From Intestinimonas sp. (GTDB taxonomy: Bacteria; Bacillota; Clostridia; Oscillospirales; Oscillospiraceae): 64,000 nt of DNA. Under the pieces are notes generated by a model that was not told where the DNA came from, ran no database searches, and saw only the letters and a program-made list of their open reading frames with translations. A program made the translations under genes and the position numbers. Shown here one piece after another: positions 52,266 through 61,128 of this stretch (positions are counted from its first letter, which is position 1; each line of letters begins with the position of its first letter). The stretch covers positions 62,001 to 126,000 of the forward strand of contig JALCSB010000003.1 of NCBI GenBank assembly GCA_022653075.1, given 5' to 3'.

Positions 52266-52652
52266 ATGGATCGAAAAATTAAGCGGCTGCCCGATTCGGA
52301 GCTTGAGATCATGATGATCATATGGGCGGCGGGGGGGCCGGTTACCTCCGCGTTCGTCAGCGAAAAGCTGAAGGATAAAAAGAACTGGAAGATTACCTCC
52401 GTCCTGACGTTTCTCGCGCGGCTTGTGGAAAAAGGATTTATTACCAGCAGACGTGAAGGGAAAATCAATCTTTACTCACCGGTTATCCGGGAGGAGGACT
52501 ACCTTAAAAGTGAAAGCAAGTCCTTTTTGGAAAAGTTGTACGGCAATTCCCTGACCACCTTTGTGGCGTCGCTTTATAAAAGCAATACGATTCGTGACGA
52601 AGATCTGGCGGAATTGCGGCGGTTTATCGACGAAGCCTCAAAGGAGGATTAG
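52266..52652 (+). CDS. BlaI/MecI-type repressor
   Basis: 128 residues, whole-length Penicillinase_R protein. Winged helix: KRLPDSELEIMMIIWAAGGPVTSAFVSEKL, TSVLTFLARLVEKGFITSRREGKINLYSP. C-terminal dimerisation helices carry LYGNSLTTFVASLY, where BlaI proteins are cut when the sensor protease fires. Start ATG 52266 after AGAAAG; the transcript should begin near 52229. Three bp separate it from the M56 sensor gene. It should bind the inverted repeat at 52183-52207. Confidence 0.92.
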   Translation: MDRKIKRLPDSELEIMMIIWAAGGPVTSAFVSEKLKDKKNWKITSVLTFLARLVEKGFITSRREGKINLYSPVIREEDYLKSESKSFLEKLYGNSLTTFVASLYKSNTIRDEDLAELRRFIDEASKED

Positions 52653-52655
52653 CCC

Positions 52656-55600
52656 ATGGTCCAGACTCTGTTTCAAACTGCCGTGAAAGTATCGCTGACC
52701 ACCTCCGCCGTCATCGCGGTGCTGCTGCTGCTTCTGCCCCTCATTCATAAAACCTATACCGCAAAATGGCGATACTTTGTGTGGCTTATCCTCGCGGTTC
52801 GTCTGCTGATCCCGTTTAGTCCCTCGCCGGCGCAGACGCCTATAGAGATTACGCCTGCCGCCCAGCATATTGAATTTAAGGTCCCGGTCCAAAAAAGCAA
52901 AGCCCTTTCTCCCCAGGTCACCCGCAAGGTAGGTCAGCAGATGGAGGAGCCCTCCACGGCGCCCGCAGCAGCTTCAGCATCGCGGACCGTTACACTGCAG
53001 GAAATTTTATACCTAACGTGGCTCTCTGGAATCGTTCTTTTCCTGTGCTATCATTTAATCGGTTATTTTGTCTTTAAAAAATCTGTCCTTCGTTTTTCAA
53101 GGCCCATCCGGCAGGGACATATCGCGGAGCTTTGGGAGGAAGTAAGAGGGGAGATGGCCATCCGCCGCGGCATTGAGCTATGCGTCTGTAAAAAAGTGCA
53201 AAGTCCGATGATAACCGGATTTTTCAGGCCGCTTCTGCTTCTGCCGGACTCCGATTACCATGATGCGGAGTTGCGCATCATCCTGAAGCACGAACTGATC
53301 CATTACAGGCGGAGGGACATCTGGTATAAGCTGCTGCTGGTTTGCGCCAACGCGGCACACTGGTTTAATCCCATCATCTATTTGATGCGGGCAGTATCCA
53401 ATCGGGATATTGAAATGGCCTGTGACTCCGAGCTGATTAAGGATTCGGACCCCACCTTCAAAAAACAATATAGTGAGATCATCCTATCGGCTATTCACAG
53501 GGGGAATCAGTGCAAAACAGCATTTTCCACTTATTTTTACGGAGGTGAGCATACCATGAAAGAGCGGTTTTTGAACATTCTCGATGGGACTAAAAAGCGC
53601 AGGGGCATCGCCGCCCTGTGTGTAATCATGCTCGTGACAGGCGCTGCGGGGGCATCCGTCGCTTACGGTGCTGATAACAGCAGAGAAGAAACCGCAATCG
53701 ACAATGTTGCTCTTCTCAGCGCGGGTAACTCGTATAGCCTGAGCGGCGGAGTATTCGTCCTCTCTTACGGAGCAGGGACGTCCGCCGTGGTGCCGCTTGC
53801 GCCGGATACCGACGATCCATCGGCCTATTTTGCCGACAAGGCCGTCTATCAGTCGGATTCGGTAACGGCAATTGCATATGGCGACAGCTCAACCCCCGCC
53901 TCACCCGTTGCCGTACTCATCAGCAAAGATGAGGGGCAGACCTGGAACCGGTACACCGTGTCGGATACCAAAGCGGAAGATTACGGACAAAAGTACCTTG
54001 GATTTACCACCCCAAATGACGGATGGCTGCTTCTGGCCGGGGACGCTGCCATGGGGCATCAAGAGGACCGGATCTTTCAGACGGCGGACGGTGGAAAAAC
54101 CTGGTGCGAACTAGACAATTTAAACGATATACCCGACGATGTGGTGACCGGGGCCGGGTTTACTAATCAGAATACTGGCTTTGTCTCCTTTCGGTCCGGC
54201 TCAGATGTCAGTCCTGTGGTGTACCGTACGGAAGACGGGGGTAAGACATGGACCCCATGCGCGCTTGACATTCCGGAATCGTTTAAAAGCATCACAACCT
54301 ATGCCACCGCGCAGTCCCCCGTTTTTAACGGTGCAAAGGGCGTCCTTCCGGTTACGCTCCGAAATAACGGATTTGACTCGAGCAGCGATCCCGTAGACGT
54401 AACGGTGTGGTATGAAACCTCAGATTCCGGAAAAACATGGACCCTGAACGAAAAATATAATCTCGCCCTTATCTGGGCGGATGCTTGGAAAACACGGGAC
54501 GGCAGGGCACGTTATGAGGTCATGAGTCGGAACCTGCAGGCCGATTTCCGCGCACAGCAGGAAGCGCAGGGAAATTATGTTATCCGCTGGTCCAGTCCCT
54601 GGGTGACAAAGTATACGGCAACTCTGGATGGGGACCAGGCCATTCTCACCTATTGGTACACGGATTCCACCGCCAGCACCTACAAAGGTGTGGAACGGCT
54701 CTCGTTTGGAACGGAAAACGGGCGGACGGTTGTGACGGGCTGTCGGACGGAAGCCGATATGGAAGAATACGTAGATACATCCGGCTGGCAATCCGTGGAT
54801 ACCGGACTTTATACTCTTTCCATTCCCGGTGCCTGGAACGCACAGATCTCCACAGATGAAACCGTCGTCTTCATCCGTGCGGCAAACGGCGAGCAGTTGG
54901 GGACTCTTTCCATTCTGGCCTATGATTCATCGGCCCCACTGTCTCAGTTTGAGGGAAACCACGCGGAGACATTAAGTACAAAGGTACTTGAAGGCTGTCC
55001 CTATCCGGCCACAAAGGTAATCATCCGCCGTACCCAGCCCGCGGCGGCAATGGATGATTCCTATGTGGATGAGCTGCACATCTATCTGATTCCCAAAAGC
55101 AGCCGGTATGCCTATGACCTGTGCTTTGATTCCAGTCTGGTCCATCAAAAAGCGGAGGAAATCGCCCGAAGCCTCGTCATCCGCGAGGACCGTGTGGCGC
55201 TGAACGAGCAGATTCTAAGCATTGGGTACCAGTGGGCCGAGGCGGTGCGAAACCGCGACGGCAAGGCGCAGTATGATCTCATGAGTTCGGCGCTTCAAAA
55301 AAAAGTATATGAGGATGAGCAGGAGCGCCACTGGGTAACGGGGCAGTCCAGCCCGTGGGTGGACAGTTATTCGGTAAAGCCCGGCGACCATACCGCCGTG
55401 GTCACCTACACCTACATGACATCGGAAGGCTTTGCGGGCTTCTATGAACAGACGCTTACCTTTGCTCAGACAAACGGCGGGTTTGTCATTTCAGACTTCA
55501 CGGAACCGGAACAGCCGGGTGGGCGGAATAATGGCGTTGTCATCCGTTATCTGGAAGATCAGAAAACATATCTTTCAGCGAATCGATTAGAAAATGGGAT

Positions 55601-56135
55601 GTTTTTCGATATGACGCTTTCTATTGACGGGAGAATAAAGTCCTTTTCATGGGAAACATGCAGCAAAATGGCGTTTTTGCCGGAACTCAGCTATGCGGAC
55701 GTGGACGGCGACGGGAAGGACGAACTGATTGTCATTTTGTGTGAAGGCGAGGGCAGCGGTACGCTGGTAGACGAAATTCATGTCATAAATCCGGAGGACT
55801 TTTCTGAAATTACGGTCCAGAATCCGTTGACCGCGCTGGAAAACAGAGTCGTTTCAAAAATAGATGAAACCGGGGTTGGCATTACCATTGACAGCAAAAA
55901 TACCCTGTCATTTTCCAAAGAGGAACTCACCAACGCAGTGGCGGAACAGGAGCGTTGGTTTACAAAGCTTGGGCTGGGTGCCTGGATTGATTATTCCATA
56001 GCGGGAAATTATATTACGGTAGACATAGGGGCACAGCTTTCACCCGCCGGATTTTTGGGCAGCTATCACCTGGTTTATGTCTATAAGGACAACCATCTAA
56101 GCGTAAATAACATCAGTTTTTCAAGAGGATGGTAA
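52656..56135 (+). CDS. BlaR1/MecR1-type M56 sensor protease with a very large extracellular domain
   Basis: 1159 residues. N-terminal half is the BlaR1 membrane protease: segments near 14-30, 38-55 and 113-138, zinc motif HELIHY (212-217), Glu in DIEMACDSEL (about 253), and a fourth segment near 318-338. The exported part is not a penicillin-binding domain. It has four Asp boxes: SKDEGQTW (423), TADGGKTW (476), TEDGGKTW (525) and TSDSGKTW (588), suggesting a sialidase-like propeller. Two copies of a ~100-residue module follow (601-700 and 853-948, each WAxAxxxRDGxAxYxxMS), enclosing a middle domain. A DVDGDGKDEL calcium-loop motif lies at 1015. It probably senses an extracellular ligand and triggers BlaI cleavage. 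No beta-lactamase is nearby. Confidence 0.85.
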   Translation: MVQTLFQTAVKVSLTTSAVIAVLLLLLPLIHKTYTAKWRYFVWLILAVRLLIPFSPSPAQTPIEITPAAQHIEFKVPVQKSKALSPQVTRKVGQQMEEPSTAPAAASASRTVTLQEILYLTWLSGIVLFLCYHLIGYFVFKKSVLRFSRPIRQGHIAELWEEVRGEMAIRRGIELCVCKKVQSPMITGFFRPLLLLPDSDYHDAELRIILKHELIHYRRRDIWYKLLLVCANAAHWFNPIIYLMRAVSNRDIEMACDSELIKDSDPTFKKQYSEIILSAIHRGNQCKTAFSTYFYGGEHTMKERFLNILDGTKKRRGIAALCVIMLVTGAAGASVAYGADNSREETAIDNVALLSAGNSYSLSGGVFVLSYGAGTSAVVPLAPDTDDPSAYFADKAVYQSDSVTAIAYGDSSTPASPVAVLISKDEGQTWNRYTVSDTKAEDYGQKYLGFTTPNDGWLLLAGDAAMGHQEDRIFQTADGGKTWCELDNLNDIPDDVVTGAGFTNQNTGFVSFRSGSDVSPVVYRTEDGGKTWTPCALDIPESFKSITTYATAQSPVFNGAKGVLPVTLRNNGFDSSSDPVDVTVWYETSDSGKTWTLNEKYNLALIWADAWKTRDGRARYEVMSRNLQADFRAQQEAQGNYVIRWSSPWVTKYTATLDGDQAILTYWYTDSTASTYKGVERLSFGTENGRTVVTGCRTEADMEEYVDTSGWQSVDTGLYTLSIPGAWNAQISTDETVVFIRAANGEQLGTLSILAYDSSAPLSQFEGNHAETLSTKVLEGCPYPATKVIIRRTQPAAAMDDSYVDELHIYLIPKSSRYAYDLCFDSSLVHQKAEEIARSLVIREDRVALNEQILSIGYQWAEAVRNRDGKAQYDLMSSALQKKVYEDEQERHWVTGQSSPWVDSYSVKPGDHTAVVTYTYMTSEGFAGFYEQTLTFAQTNGGFVISDFTEPEQPGGRNNGVVIRYLEDQKTYLSANRLENGMFFDMTLSIDGRIKSFSWETCSKMAFLPELSYADVDGDGKDELIVILCEGEGSGTLVDEIHVINPEDFSEITVQNPLTALENRVVSKIDETGVGITIDSKNTLSFSKEELTNAVAEQERWFTKLGLGAWIDYSIAGNYITVDIGAQLSPAGFLGSYHLVYVYKDNHLSVNNISFSRGW

Positions 56136-56469
56136 ACGCGGCCGTATTTTTTGCTGGTTTCACATAGGTTTTTTACCGAAAAATAAGCTCTTGGGGGAAA
56201 CCGATTGTCCAGATGGAGCCCCGGCCCTTGCCAGCGAACAGGCGCTGGCAAGGGCCTAATTATTCTCCGTACACACCTACGTCCGAAACGCATATGGACA
56301 TACTATGTAAAGTAGCCTCAGGACAACTTTTTACAAGTTTAATATTTTCCATGTCTTGTAATTTTATTTGTATTTTGTTACCATTAGCTTGCGGAATAAA
56401 CAGCTTTTCCATTCCTCACGGATTGCGAACACATAAGCGAAAAAAGAAACGGAAAGGTGGAATCCCAGA
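56136..56469. other. 334-bp intergenic region before the nucleotidase fusion
   Basis: Contains a 14-bp hairpin GGCCCTTGCCAGCG/CGCTGGCAAGGGCC (56223-56256) followed by TAATTATT, a plausible terminator for the blaR-like gene. A possible promoter follows (TTGTAA 56356-56361, 17 bp, TACCAT 56379-56384). TTACAAG and CTTGTAA form a spaced inverted repeat around 56332-56361. No protein gene seen. Confidence 0.5.
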
Positions 56470-59400
56470 ATGAAACGAAAGTCCCTGTCGCTGCTTCTAG
56501 CCCTTGCCCTGGCGCTGAGCCTGGCGGAGCCGGTCCTGGCCGCTCCTGCGGCCGGCCACGATAAGATTATCATTCTCCACACCAATGACGTACACTGCGC
56601 CATTGACGAAAACATCGGCTATGCCGGTCTTGCCGCCTACAAAAACGAGATGGAGTCCGAGTACGGCGCCGACCAGGTAACCCTGGTGGACGTAGGGGAC
56701 GCGATACAGGGTGGGCCAGTGGGTACGCTGTCCAAAGGTTCTTATCTTGTGGACATCATGAACCATGTGGGCTATGACCTGGCTGTACCCGGCAACCATG
56801 AGTTCGATTATGGCGTGGACCGCTTTCTGACTCTGGCCCAAACCGCCAGCTATCCCTATCTTTGCTGCAACTTTACCGCCCTTACCACCGGAACGTCCGT
56901 ATTCGACCCCTATAAAATCATCGACTACGGAACTGCAAAGGTGGCCTATGTGGGAATCTGCACCCCTGAAACATTCACCAAGTCCACCCCGACCTTTTTC
57001 CAGGATGCCAAGGGCAACTATATATACAGCTTTGCCCAGGGCAATGAGGGACAGGACCTGTACCAATCTGTTCAGAGTGCCATTGACGCCGCCAGGGCCG
57101 CGGGGGCCGATTATGTGATCGGCTTGGGCCATCTGGGCATGGAAGGCGTCGACAGCGACTGGACGTCCACCGCCGTCATTGCCAACACCACCGGCATGGA
57201 CGCGCTTCTGGACGGACACTCCCACGAGGAGATTTCCGAGCAGGTACCGGACAAAAGCGGTAAAAATGTGGTTCTGGCGCAGGCCGGCACGCAGCTGAGC
57301 GACATCGGTAAGCTGACCATCGACACCGCCACAGGCACCATCAGCAGTACCCTGATTAAAGATTATGCCGAGAAGGATCCCGACACCGCCGCCTACGTTG
57401 ACAGCATCAAGGCCCTCTACGAGGGAGAGATACAGAAGGTGGTCGCCAAAACCGATGTGCCGCTCATCATCCGTGACCCGGATACCGGGAAGCGTATCAT
57501 CCGCAGTCAGGAAACCAATCTGGGTGACCTGTGTGCCGACGCCTACCGCACCCTGCTGGGTGCCGATGTGTCCCTGGTGAACGGCGGCGGCATTCGCGCC
57601 GGGCTTAATGCCGGCGACATCACCAACGGGGATATTCTCAGCGTCCACCCCTTCGGCAACTCCCTGTGTCTGGTGGAGGCCACCGGTCAGCAGATTCTGG
57701 ATGCGCTGGAATTGGGCGCCCGCAACGTGCCGGATGAAAACGGCGGTTTTCTGCAGGTTTCCGGCCTCACCTATACTATCGACGCCAGCATCCCCTCCTC
57801 CGTCGTGCTGAATGATGAAAAGGAGTTTGTCAAGGTGGGCGGCCCCTACCGCGTTTCCAGCGTGAAGGTGGGAGGCGAGGATCTGGATCTGGCCAAAACC
57901 TATAAGCTTGCCTCCCACAACTACATGCTTAAATCCGGCGGCGACGGCCTTTCCATGTTCAAAACCTGCAAGATTCTTCAGGACGACGTTCTTCTTGACA
58001 ATCAGGCCCTCCTCAATTACATCACCGGTACCCTGAACGGTGCGGTGGGCAGCGAGTACGCAAACCCTTACGGCCAGGGGCGCATCACCGTCAAATATGT
58101 GGGCGTGGATAGTTCCGCCTGGTACGCCCAAGCCGCCAAGTATGTAATGGATCAGGGGCTTATGACCTCTACCGGCAGCGGCTTCGACCCAACTGCCGCT
58201 GTCACTCGCGCCACCGTATTCCAGGCCTTTTACAACGCCGAGGACAAACCCGCGCCTCAAAATGCCAGTGTGCTGTCCGGCGGCGTCTGGGCAGTGGATG
58301 CTGCCAGCGCGTACTTTGCCGACACCACCGGCACCTGGTACTCCAATGCGGCCAACTGGGCGGTGGATGCCGGTCTGGCAAATGTCCCCGGTGACAAGCT
58401 GTTCCACGGCGACCGGACCGTAACCCGTGCAGAGTTGGCCACCATCATCGCCCGCTACGCCGAATCCAAAAGTATGGACACTTCTGCCGGCGGCATGTCC
58501 ATGCGGGAAATGGCCGACTATGACACCATTCCCGCATGGGCGCTGCACGGCATGGGCGTGTGTTACTATAACGGCATCCTGACCGGAAAACCCGGCGATC
58601 TGCTGGACCCCGCCGGTGCCGTTACCCGCGCAGAACTCGCTTCGAGTTTGATGAACTATTCTAAACTCTCTCCCTCGGTGGAAAACGAGAGCACCCTTAC
58701 CGGTACGGTGACCGAAGTGCAGAAATACGGTAACCTCATTATGGATTTTAACCCCAGCGAGTTTCTGGACGCCGACTTTGCATACGGCGATGTTCTGTCC
58801 GTGACCGCAAGTGGAAAAACACTGGAAATGCCCTTCGGTACCAGCTACAGCGACGTGGATAGCGGCAGTCCTATCGTCCGCCACGATATCACAAACGGTC
58901 TGATTGTTGTGGCCATTAACATGGGCGATTTTTCCAAAGTCTACGGCGTAGCCGTGGGCGACAAGGTTTCCTTTGCAAGGAAAGAGAAAGCCGGTTATCT
59001 GGAGGAGTACCAGATCCGCAACTTGGATGCACTGCGCACCAATGTCCGCAGTGATTACGCCTCCAATGAAGTCTTCGCCAATTTCCGCCCTGTGGCCGTG
59101 GGAGGTATCGCCGAGGGTGTTCTCTATCGCTCCGGCAGCCCCGTTAACAACGAAATCGGCCGGGCCTCCTGCACAGACAGCTTGATCCGACAGGCCGGTG
59201 TGGTCACGGTTGTCAACCTGGCCGATTCACAGGAGGATCTGGCGGGCTATTTTTCCGCGGAGGACCTCCCGTCCTCTTACTATCAATCTCTGTACCGCGC
59301 GGGCAATGTCTGCCCGCTTGATATGGGCGTGGCCCTTATGGACGCGGATTTCAGTGTCAAGCTTAAAACAGGGTTGGAGTTCATGCTGGACCATAAGGGG

Positions 59401-59754
59401 CCCTATCTTATACACTGCAACGAGGGTAAGGATCGGGCCGGTTTTGTCTCCGCCATACTGGAGGCCCTGATGGGTGCCGGTCTGGATGAAATTGAAAACG
59501 ATTACATGCTCTCCTATGAGAATTATTACCATGTGACCTATCATAGTGATCAGTGGTACCGTATCCGCAGCAGCAATATCGTGGAAACGCTGTGTACTCT
59601 GACCGGCGCGGAAAACGAAGACGCGCTGACGGACGCTGCCCTGCAGAAGGCCGCCGCAAACTATTTAACGGGAACCGTGGGGCTTACCGGGCAGCAGCTT
59701 ACCGCGCTTGAAACGATTCTATCCACTCCTAGTTCCATAAAGAGCGCCGCCTGA
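56470..59754 (+). CDS. Surface 5'-nucleotidase / SLH / tyrosine-phosphatase fusion protein
   Basis: 1094 residues with a signal peptide (1-25). Domain 1 (30-290) is a metallophosphoesterase: HTNDVH (37), VDVGDAIQGG (74), GNHEFDYG (108), GLGHLG (218), GHSH (249). Domain 2 (325-535) is the 5'-nucleotidase C-terminal domain with ETNLGDLCADA (348) and NGGGIRAGL (371). Three SLH repeats (about 548-735; TRATVFQAFYN, TRAELATIIARYAE, TRAELASSLMNYS) should bind secondary cell-wall polymer. A beta-rich domain (740-850) follows. The C-terminus (860-1094) is a Y_phosphatase3-type phosphatase with P-loop HCNEGKDRAG (Cys983, Arg989). Probably a cell-wall enzyme releasing phosphate from nucleotides and phosphoesters. 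Confidence 0.9.
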   Translation: MKRKSLSLLLALALALSLAEPVLAAPAAGHDKIIILHTNDVHCAIDENIGYAGLAAYKNEMESEYGADQVTLVDVGDAIQGGPVGTLSKGSYLVDIMNHVGYDLAVPGNHEFDYGVDRFLTLAQTASYPYLCCNFTALTTGTSVFDPYKIIDYGTAKVAYVGICTPETFTKSTPTFFQDAKGNYIYSFAQGNEGQDLYQSVQSAIDAARAAGADYVIGLGHLGMEGVDSDWTSTAVIANTTGMDALLDGHSHEEISEQVPDKSGKNVVLAQAGTQLSDIGKLTIDTATGTISSTLIKDYAEKDPDTAAYVDSIKALYEGEIQKVVAKTDVPLIIRDPDTGKRIIRSQETNLGDLCADAYRTLLGADVSLVNGGGIRAGLNAGDITNGDILSVHPFGNSLCLVEATGQQILDALELGARNVPDENGGFLQVSGLTYTIDASIPSSVVLNDEKEFVKVGGPYRVSSVKVGGEDLDLAKTYKLASHNYMLKSGGDGLSMFKTCKILQDDVLLDNQALLNYITGTLNGAVGSEYANPYGQGRITVKYVGVDSSAWYAQAAKYVMDQGLMTSTGSGFDPTAAVTRATVFQAFYNAEDKPAPQNASVLSGGVWAVDAASAYFADTTGTWYSNAANWAVDAGLANVPGDKLFHGDRTVTRAELATIIARYAESKSMDTSAGGMSMREMADYDTIPAWALHGMGVCYYNGILTGKPGDLLDPAGAVTRAELASSLMNYSKLSPSVENESTLTGTVTEVQKYGNLIMDFNPSEFLDADFAYGDVLSVTASGKTLEMPFGTSYSDVDSGSPIVRHDITNGLIVVAINMGDFSKVYGVAVGDKVSFARKEKAGYLEEYQIRNLDALRTNVRSDYASNEVFANFRPVAVGGIAEGVLYRSGSPVNNEIGRASCTDSLIRQAGVVTVVNLADSQEDLAGYFSAEDLPSSYYQSLYRAGNVCPLDMGVALMDADFSVKLKTGLEFMLDHKGPYLIHCNEGKDRAGFVSAILEALMGAGLDEIENDYMLSYENYYHVTYHSDQWYRIRSSNIVETLCTLTGAENEDALTDAALQKAAANYLTGTVGLTGQQLTALETILSTPSSIKSAA

Positions 59755-59769
59755 GCTTCCGGCCTGAGC

Positions 59770-59801
59770 GGGGGCAGGGCCGCTTAGGCGGCCCTGCCCC
59801 C
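59770..59801 (+). terminator. GC-rich hairpin after the nucleotidase fusion
   Basis: GGGGGCAGGGCCGC and complement with a 4-nt loop, followed by ACTTTG; stem is strong, T-run weak. Confidence 0.65.
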
Positions 59802-59819
59802 ACTTTGAAATGTTTTCGG

Positions 59820-59848
59820 TTGTACGCCAGGAAAAAATATGATATAGT
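59820..59848 (+). promoter_or_regulatory. Sigma-A promoter of the MFS gene
   Basis: TTGTAC (59820-59825), 17-bp spacer, TATAGT (59843-59848). Transcription would start near 59855, which excludes the ATG at 59852 as the MFS start. Confidence 0.72.
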
Positions 59849-59893
59849 GGAATGAGTTATTCCCTGGATTGGAAGCACGGAGGTGCACCGCCT

Positions 59894-61063
59894 GTGAGCA
59901 ATCTTGTTCTGCTCGGTCTTGTCAGCTTTTTTGCCGACGTATCCACAGAAATGGTCTATCCCATGATTCCCCTTTACCTCACTTCGGTTTTTGGTGCCAC
60001 ACCCACACTGGTCGGCATTATAGAAGGTATCGCCGAGAGCCTTGCCAGTCTCCTGAAAGTATGGAGCGGCTACCTTACCGACCGCTACTGCAAAAAGAAG
60101 CCCCTGGCTTTTCTCGGTTACTCCACCACAGTGCTCTACAAACTGGCGCTGATTCTCTCAACCTCCTGGGTGGGTGTTCTGATGGCCCGCATAATAGACC
60201 GCTTCGGAAAGGGCATCCGAACCTCTCCACGAGATGTTCTGGTGGCGGAGAGCGCGCGGAACGGCAAACTGGGCGGTGCTTTCGGCCTGCACAAGGCGCT
60301 GGATATGGCGGGCAGTGCACTGGGTATCCTGCTGGCCTACCTGTTGATGCGTCAAGGCGGCGGATCTCCTGATTACCGCCGGTTTTTTCTTTTCTCCATC
60401 CTGCCCGCGCTGGGTGCTCTGGCCGTTCTCGGCCTGGTCCGGGAACGCAAGGTCCCGCAGACGGAAACAACGTGGAAAAATCCGCTGCGCGGATTCCGGG
60501 AACTGGACCGCCGGCTTAAGTTATTTTTGCTGATCATTTTCTGCTTTACACTGGGTAATTCCTCCAACGCCTTTCTGTTGCTGCGGGCACAGGACGTGGG
60601 ATACAGCGCCGCCAACGTGGTCCTGCTGTACTTCGTCTATCATTTGGTCTCCTCGCTGCTGGCGCTGCCTTTCGGCCATCTGTCCGACCGGATTGGGCGG
60701 CGCAAGGTACTGGTGGCGGGCTATCTCTGCTTCGGCTTAGTTTATTTGGGTTTTGCCCTGGGTACGAGTAAACAGATTTTTCTGCTGCTGTTTGCCCTGT
60801 ACGGTGTCTACACCGCACTGACCGCAGGTGTGGAACGTGCGCTCATTTCCGAAATCGCTCCGCCGCAGAGCCGGGGTACGATGTTGGGTGTGTACGCCTC
60901 GTTGGTTGGCGTCGCCCTGCTGCCCGCTTCGGTTCTGGCCGGTTTCCTCTGGAAACATATCGGCCCCTCCGCCCCTTTCTTTTTTGGCGGGGGAATGGCG
61001 GTAGCAGCCGCAGGAGCCATATTTTTCGTTTTGCGCAGTTTGGAGCCCTCCTCCGCAGCCTGA
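59894..61063 (+). CDS. MFS transporter
   Basis: 389 residues, 12 predicted membrane segments, beginning VSNLVLLGLVSFFADVSTEMVYPMIPLYL. The MFS motif A copies are GYLTDRYCKKKPLAFLGY (after segment 2) and GHLSDRIGRRKVLVAGY (after segment 8); RFGKGIRTSPRDVLVAE is typical of a drug/unknown-substrate subgroup. Start GTG 59894 with CGGAGG 10 nt upstream, supported by the promoter position. Ends 66 bp before spmB, converging. Substrate unknown. Confidence 0.88.
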   Translation: MSNLVLLGLVSFFADVSTEMVYPMIPLYLTSVFGATPTLVGIIEGIAESLASLLKVWSGYLTDRYCKKKPLAFLGYSTTVLYKLALILSTSWVGVLMARIIDRFGKGIRTSPRDVLVAESARNGKLGGAFGLHKALDMAGSALGILLAYLLMRQGGGSPDYRRFFLFSILPALGALAVLGLVRERKVPQTETTWKNPLRGFRELDRRLKLFLLIIFCFTLGNSSNAFLLLRAQDVGYSAANVVLLYFVYHLVSSLLALPFGHLSDRIGRRKVLVAGYLCFGLVYLGFALGTSKQIFLLLFALYGVYTALTAGVERALISEIAPPQSRGTMLGVYASLVGVALLPASVLAGFLWKHIGPSAPFFFGGGMAVAAAGAIFFVLRSLEPSSAA

Positions 61064-61128
61064 CCGGAGCACCTTGCGGGATGAAAAACCGCCGGGTTTT
61101 CCGTCCCCGTGTTTTGCGCCCCCACCTT

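Noticed and set aside
52266-52652. Beta-lactam resistance system
   Set aside because: A BlaI/BlaR1-type pair is present, but the sensor lacks a penicillin-binding domain and no beta-lactamase or mecA-like gene is in the window.
56325-56365. PHO-box before the nucleotidase fusion
   Set aside because: TTTACAAG is present only once in direct orientation with no 11-bp-spaced second copy; the evidence is too weak for a call.
56497-58884. Long open frame of 795 codons antisense to the nucleotidase fusion
   Set aside because: Product is Gly/His/Val-rich without domain pattern, and the sense strand carries intact catalytic motifs throughout.
59852-59893. ATG 59852 as start of the MFS transporter
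   Set aside because: It lies at or before the predicted transcription start of the promoter at 59820-59848 and has no ribosome site; GTG 59894 has CGGAGG.
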